This document shows, piece after piece, positions 8,791 to 12,082 of a stretch of DNA of 12,082 nt. Location of the stretch: positions 1 to 12,082 of the forward strand of contig JADNRX010001253.1 in NCBI GenBank assembly GCA_015501595.1. Reading direction: 5' to 3'. The stretch is from Hymenopellis radicata (taxonomy: Eukaryota > Basidiomycota > Agaricomycetes > Agaricales > Physalacriaceae). Position numbers and translations under genes: made by a program. Below the pieces are notes generated by a model. The model made no database searches. It was not told the DNA's origin and saw only the letters and a program-made list of their open reading frames with translations. How positions within the stretch are numbered: the stretch's first letter is position 1; each line of letters opens with the position of its first letter.

Positions 8791-9443
8791 CTTGGTGTAC
8801 TGCAATGACGACGTACCTAAAAGAGGGATTGGTCGCGCGACGTCAAACTTTGTGACACCATGTTCGGATAGGCGGTAGGTTTTCGTCAATTACCCGAAGA
8901 CAACGAGACTGACTCGGGGTTACAGCCGACGGGAGTAGCGCTATGAGTCTGTAAAGAGTTCCTCGCGCTGGTGTCAGCGCCGGCAGGGCGCTGTACGGAT
9001 AAATGAGGGCAGAGTCAATATGTGTTGAACAGAATGTACGTACCTTGCGCATTTTCCGATCTCCGTTGCAACTGACAATAGATTTAGAGTTATCATCAAC
9101 TTCATGCCGTTCTCGCATGCCTGCAAAGGCGCGACAACGGGGCGCGCGAAGGGCTTGAATCTTCCGGCGGCGGGATTTAGACAAACGAACTTGGGCATGG
9201 ACAAGGAGAGGGAGATGTAGTCAATTGCAGAGTAAACTATATACAACTGGGCTGTATATCGCAAGGCCAAGTAGACGAGAATGAACTAAAACTTCTTGAA
9301 AATGAGATAAATGAAGTGAACTTCAAAACTCACCTGTGTTACTACTTCGGGGGGCGTCACCTCGCCCCCAACGTCTCCGGAATCGATAGCGCCTTCCCCG
9401 AGCACCAGAGGACTCGAAGAAGGCACAGAATCCCTCCCTGTGG
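8526..9443 (-). CDS. Unrecognised multi-exon gene fragment at the array head
   Basis: Blocks 9443-9334, 9285-9044, 8990-8894, 8847-8746 and 8648-8526 join in one open frame to TAG 8526-8528. Introns are 9286-9333 (GTGAGT, TTTTAG), 8991-9043 (GTACGT, GTACAG), 8848-8893 (GTAATT, a weak site) and 8649-8745. The spliced text includes SVPSSSPLVLGEGAIDSGDV, FILVYLALRYTAQLYIVYSA, MPKFVCLNPAAGRFKPF, NGMKLMITLNLLSVATEIGK, LTPARGTLYRLIALLPSAV, FDVARPIPLLGTSSLQYTKS and IDSFLCWRGASDGVSNRNPN. The second exon has a hydrophobic, Tyr-rich start. The exon ending at 8746 coincides with the array's last recurring donor, so this may be the upstream part of the same array gene, but its phase there (0) differs from the phase 1 of the best-preserved units. 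An acceptor TTGCCGCAG precedes 9443; the true 5' end lies further upstream. No family is recognised. Confidence 0.35.
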
Positions 9444-9449
9444 CTGCGG

Positions 9450-10850
9450 CAATAAAGGTTGCATGTTACAAACGATCCGCACTCACGAATACACAAGACT
9501 CACTGTTAAATTCGACGTTAACAGAACCCTAAAGCTCTCGACATGCGTGTTCTCGAAGCTCTAAGTCACGGTGAACCGAGGAACGTTCTGCATCGTTTAA
9601 ATAAAAGCTTACCTTGAAATTCCGACCGATTCCGGGGGATCACGCGTGTTCGACGTGTCGTAAGTCGTTCACAGTCTCCGTGGTCGGCGCAGATTGTCTT
9701 GGGGTTTGCTTGAGGTCGTCGTCGTGGTCGAGGCTCGGAATTGCATGTCGAAGGTCGTGGTAACAGGTCAAGATCCGAATCAGGCAAGTCCAAGTGATCG
9801 GACTGACTTGAACATTGACGCTGAGGTTGTTTTATTATTTCGATGTATACCTTCCCTCTCTCCACTTGCGCGGGTCTGTTCACACTCGGAATCTACTCTT
9901 CCTTCGACGTAACCAACATCCCGACGGAACGCAGGGCCATAAACGCGCCAAAACGCGTCCTATTCTCCTTGCTTTGTTTTCTGTCCGGTCCGCCGCTGTT
10001 AAGGACGACTTTCATTATCTATGACGACTCTCCCAGGTGCCTCAAATACTCAATCTTATCGCGTCGGGACCGACACCCTGGGAAACGGAGGGTAAGGTGA
10101 CGCAAGCCACTTGCACCTTGCCCCCATCCCCCATCCTGGATCCTCGTTTCCTCGGGCTTCCCTCGGCGGCGCTCAGCCAGCGCACGTACACGCTAATCTG
10201 CATCTCGACGCTCTATAATAACGCTCTTTGAATGTCCCGCAGATTCTAATTGAACATTTCCACATGTGGGTTCATTCACGAACAAGGTAAGATTCCCATT
10301 CAGTGCGGTTCTTGTTCTCCGGTTGCATTGACGTTTCGGATTAGGCTTTTGCTCTGGAATGTTTGCGGATCCGCTAACAGCGCGGTCGAATAGTTTGACT
10401 TGGACACTTTTGAAACCGCGGATGGAATTCAACGGGGTTTAGAATGGTGGGGATTAGGGCATTTACGTGGTGACGTTGGGAGGGAAACGAGGATACGGCA
10501 CAGATTGTACGGTCTCGCGAACGTTGGCATTCTTACCGTTGAGGAGATCTCGATTTCGTCGGCGTGGTATGTTCCAATTCCATTTCTCGCCCCACGCTCG
10601 CTCACAGTTCACCCAGATCTATTTAAATCATAACACCTCATGTCCTTGGACCTCTTCGCTTCGATATACTTTCAATTGAATAACATTTTTCAAAACCAAC
10701 TTACGTGTGGCGCTGAATCCAACATTCCTCAAATCCGGTTCCCAAAGCCAAATCGATAGCTTGGAAACGCGGACGTCATACCCCTAGAATTACCGCTCCT
10801 CGGATACCGGCAGATCTGGATCTGGTTCGGACGACTTTGGATATAACCCA
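9450..10850. other. Weak exon-like pieces, no supported gene
   Basis: On the minus strand an open block ends at a donor TTTCAAG|GTAAGC (exon end 9613) and includes DHLDLPDSDLDLLPRPST; upstream it is open to 9883. Another minus block near 10546-10610 reads GIGTYHADEIEISST before GTAAGA. A third at 10193-10432 includes GFKSVQVKLFDRAV and ends in a stop. I could not chain these into one frame. They may be distant, more decayed parts of the array gene or unrelated remains. Confidence 0.25.
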
Positions 10851-11065
10851 ACGCGGACCTGGGATCCCCCAGTTCTTTCTTGCCTTCCCCCACTTTGACC
10901 TCCTACCTCTCTTCAACTGCGACCACGATGGCCTCGACGGCGGACCTCTCCTCATCACCATCGCTCCCTCGCCGACGTCTCGTCGGGATCACGAGCTCCT
11001 CATGTCCGCCATATGGTTAGTTGCTTCTGACCATCATGTTGAACTTGTCGCTCACCGATAATCAG

Positions 11066-11218
11066 CGCACTCTTCTCGATGGTGTCTATCGCTACGACGC
11101 CTGCTGTCTTCTTGAATCCGGACTTGACTGGACGCTGGCCGACAGCTTGGACTCGACGTCGACCGCCGTTGAGGGCAGTGTGTTCGACTTGGCGCATTGG
11201 CGCGCCCACGGCGGATGA
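11066..11218 (+). CDS. Possible terminal exon, unrecognised
   Basis: After an intron-like segment 11016-11065 (GTTAGT ... AATCAG), 51 codons including the stop are open: RTLLDGVYRYDACCLLESGL, DWTLADSLDSTSTAVEGSVF and DLAHWRAHGG, ending at TGA 11216-11218. The same frame is open before the intron (SLADVSSGSRAPHVRHM), but that part is Arg/His-rich and less convincing. No domain is recognised. Confidence 0.25.
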   Translation, partial: RTLLDGVYRYDACCLLESGLDWTLADSLDSTSTAVEGSVFDLAHWRAHGG

Positions 11219-11241
11219 CTGTCGGGATACGTGAGGTCACG

Positions 11242-11295
11242 GTACGTTGGTTTTCTTCGTTCGGATTGTTTGTTGATTGCAAACCTTGTTCATAG
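11242..11295 (+). other. Intron, similar copy at 11679-11734
   Basis: This 54-nt segment begins GTACGTTG, contains TGTTTGTTGATTG and ends TTCATAG. The segment 11679-11734 begins GTACGTTGAC, contains TGCTTGTTGATTG and ends GTCATTAG. Ends, middle word and spacing agree, so the two are probably copies of one intron or of a duplicated exon/intron block. Confidence 0.45.
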
Positions 11296-11735
11296 ATGAC
11301 CCGCCTTCAACTTGAACATATCCCTTTGCCAGGGCCTCTCATCCTCTTACCCTCCGTAAGTCTTCTTGTTCTCGTGTCCTCCGTCGTCGTTGATTGGACT
11401 TAGCCTTTGATGTCGCAGCTCTCTGTTCAAGCCGCCGACTACATTCGAGGTATGTTGGTTATCTTCGTCTATATCCGTGTTGTGCTCATTGTATCTTGAT
11501 AGTTTTCTGCCTGTGACGACCGTCCAGCCTTCACCTTCATGAACATTGTCGACCTCGTCTCCAGCCTCGTTGAGATCAACGTCTATCACGGCTACGTTCA
11601 TCCTCATCGCCATGGCTTCCCTCAACGACTACGCTGTCAACTGGGATCTCGGCTTGAACATCATCTTGTCAGGCCATGGTACGTTGACGGTCTCCTGGTT
11701 CAGACTGCTTGTTGATTGTTTTCCATGTCATTAGA
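11296..11735 (+). CDS. Possible micro-exon gene with ATG at an acceptor
   Basis: An exon directly after an acceptor (CATAG|ATG, 11296) encodes MTRLQLEHIPLPGPLILLPS (11296-11355). Introns 11356-11418 (GTAAGT ... TCGCAG) and 11450-11527 lead through LSVQAADYIR to a 151-nt exon starting AFTFMNIVDLVSSLVEINVY. The next intron, 11679-11734, would create TG|A, a stop across the junction. The second intron could instead end at 11502, which gives an early stop, so the model is soft. The architecture (short exons, short introns) is like the gene at the left edge, but no sequence similarity was seen. Confidence 0.3.
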
Positions 11736-12082
11736 TTGTGATCACCGTCGACCTTACTTTTGATATCATCTTCAAACTCTCCTTGCCTGACTCGTTATGT
11801 CGACGGCTATCAGGTACATTTGTCCTCGTCTCCGTCTTGAATCCTGTACTCATCGTCTTTCTAGTCTTGACCGTCGTATTCAACCTTGTGCTGTCGTCTA
11901 ACGCCTGTCTTCATCCTCGTTGGTGTCTCTAGTAAGTTAATCTTGCTCGCCGTCCTTGGAACCCTTACTCACATTCTCAACAGTCTGTCTTCGACCCTCG
12001 CTGTGTTCTCTCCACAGCTGCGCCGTCGAGTGTGACCTTGTCTTTGCTGTCGTCTGTTTCTCGTCGACGCCGTCATGGTAAG
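11736..12082 (+). other. Possible further plus-strand exons, unresolved
   Basis: The stretch is rich in CGTC and GTCTT-like words, with GT starts such as AGTAAGTT (about 11931) and acceptor-like CAACAG (about 11981) and CCACAG (about 12017). No frame could be followed through them, and the window ends at a GTAAG that may be a donor (CATG|GTAAG). Confidence 0.2.

Noticed and set aside
1..12082. CRISPR array, defence system or transposase
   Set aside because: No direct repeats with regular spacers, no terminal inverted repeats with target duplications and no transposase or reverse-transcriptase motif were found.

Overview
The window reads as nuclear DNA of a filamentous fungus, most likely a basidiomycete. 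Short introns (about 40-60 nt) with GT...CTNAY...AG signals break genes into very small exons, on both strands, in moderately GC-rich DNA. No bacterial operon, CRISPR array, rRNA, complete tRNA or intact transposon is seen. Naming of families is from recognition of the sequence only; no search was possible.

Layout. (1) 80-761, plus strand: the 3' end of a gene made of micro-exons; eight introns splice into one open frame ending in a stop. Family not recognised. (2) 1317-2054, minus strand: the N-terminal half of a PP2C-type Ser/Thr phosphatase, with one intron inside the DGH metal motif and the rest of the catalytic domain missing. (3) 2055-3358: no supported gene, one perfect hairpin. (4) 3359-4535, minus strand: the C-terminal part of a fungal cysteine-rich, growth-factor-receptor-like single-pass membrane protein. 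Membrane segment and cytoplasmic tail are intact, the ectodomain is cut short and frameshifted, and no signal peptide was found. A TATA box on the same strand lies about 470 bp upstream.

(5) About 5135-8790, perhaps further: a diverged tandem array of units of roughly 400 bp. In each, an exon end of the form AAAG|GT on the minus strand recurs at 5703, 6101, 6480, 6741, 7119, 7545, 7965, 8377 and 8746. Units still align as protein on the minus strand, and two adjacent units (7788-8493) retain four open exons joined by phase-1 introns, while others carry stops or frameshifts. This looks like a decaying gene built by repeated duplication of an exon/intron module; the product is unrecognised. The same sites also look like intron starts on the plus strand, so strand assignment is well argued but not proven. 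(6) 8526-9443, minus strand: further exon-like blocks that join in frame. (7) 9450-10850: weak exon-like pieces only. (8) 10850-12082, plus strand: more micro-exon pieces, including two introns that resemble each other.

The genes do not form a pathway. The common theme is gene decay: two truncated conserved genes flank or neighbour a decaying tandem exon array. The array is the most unusual content of the window.
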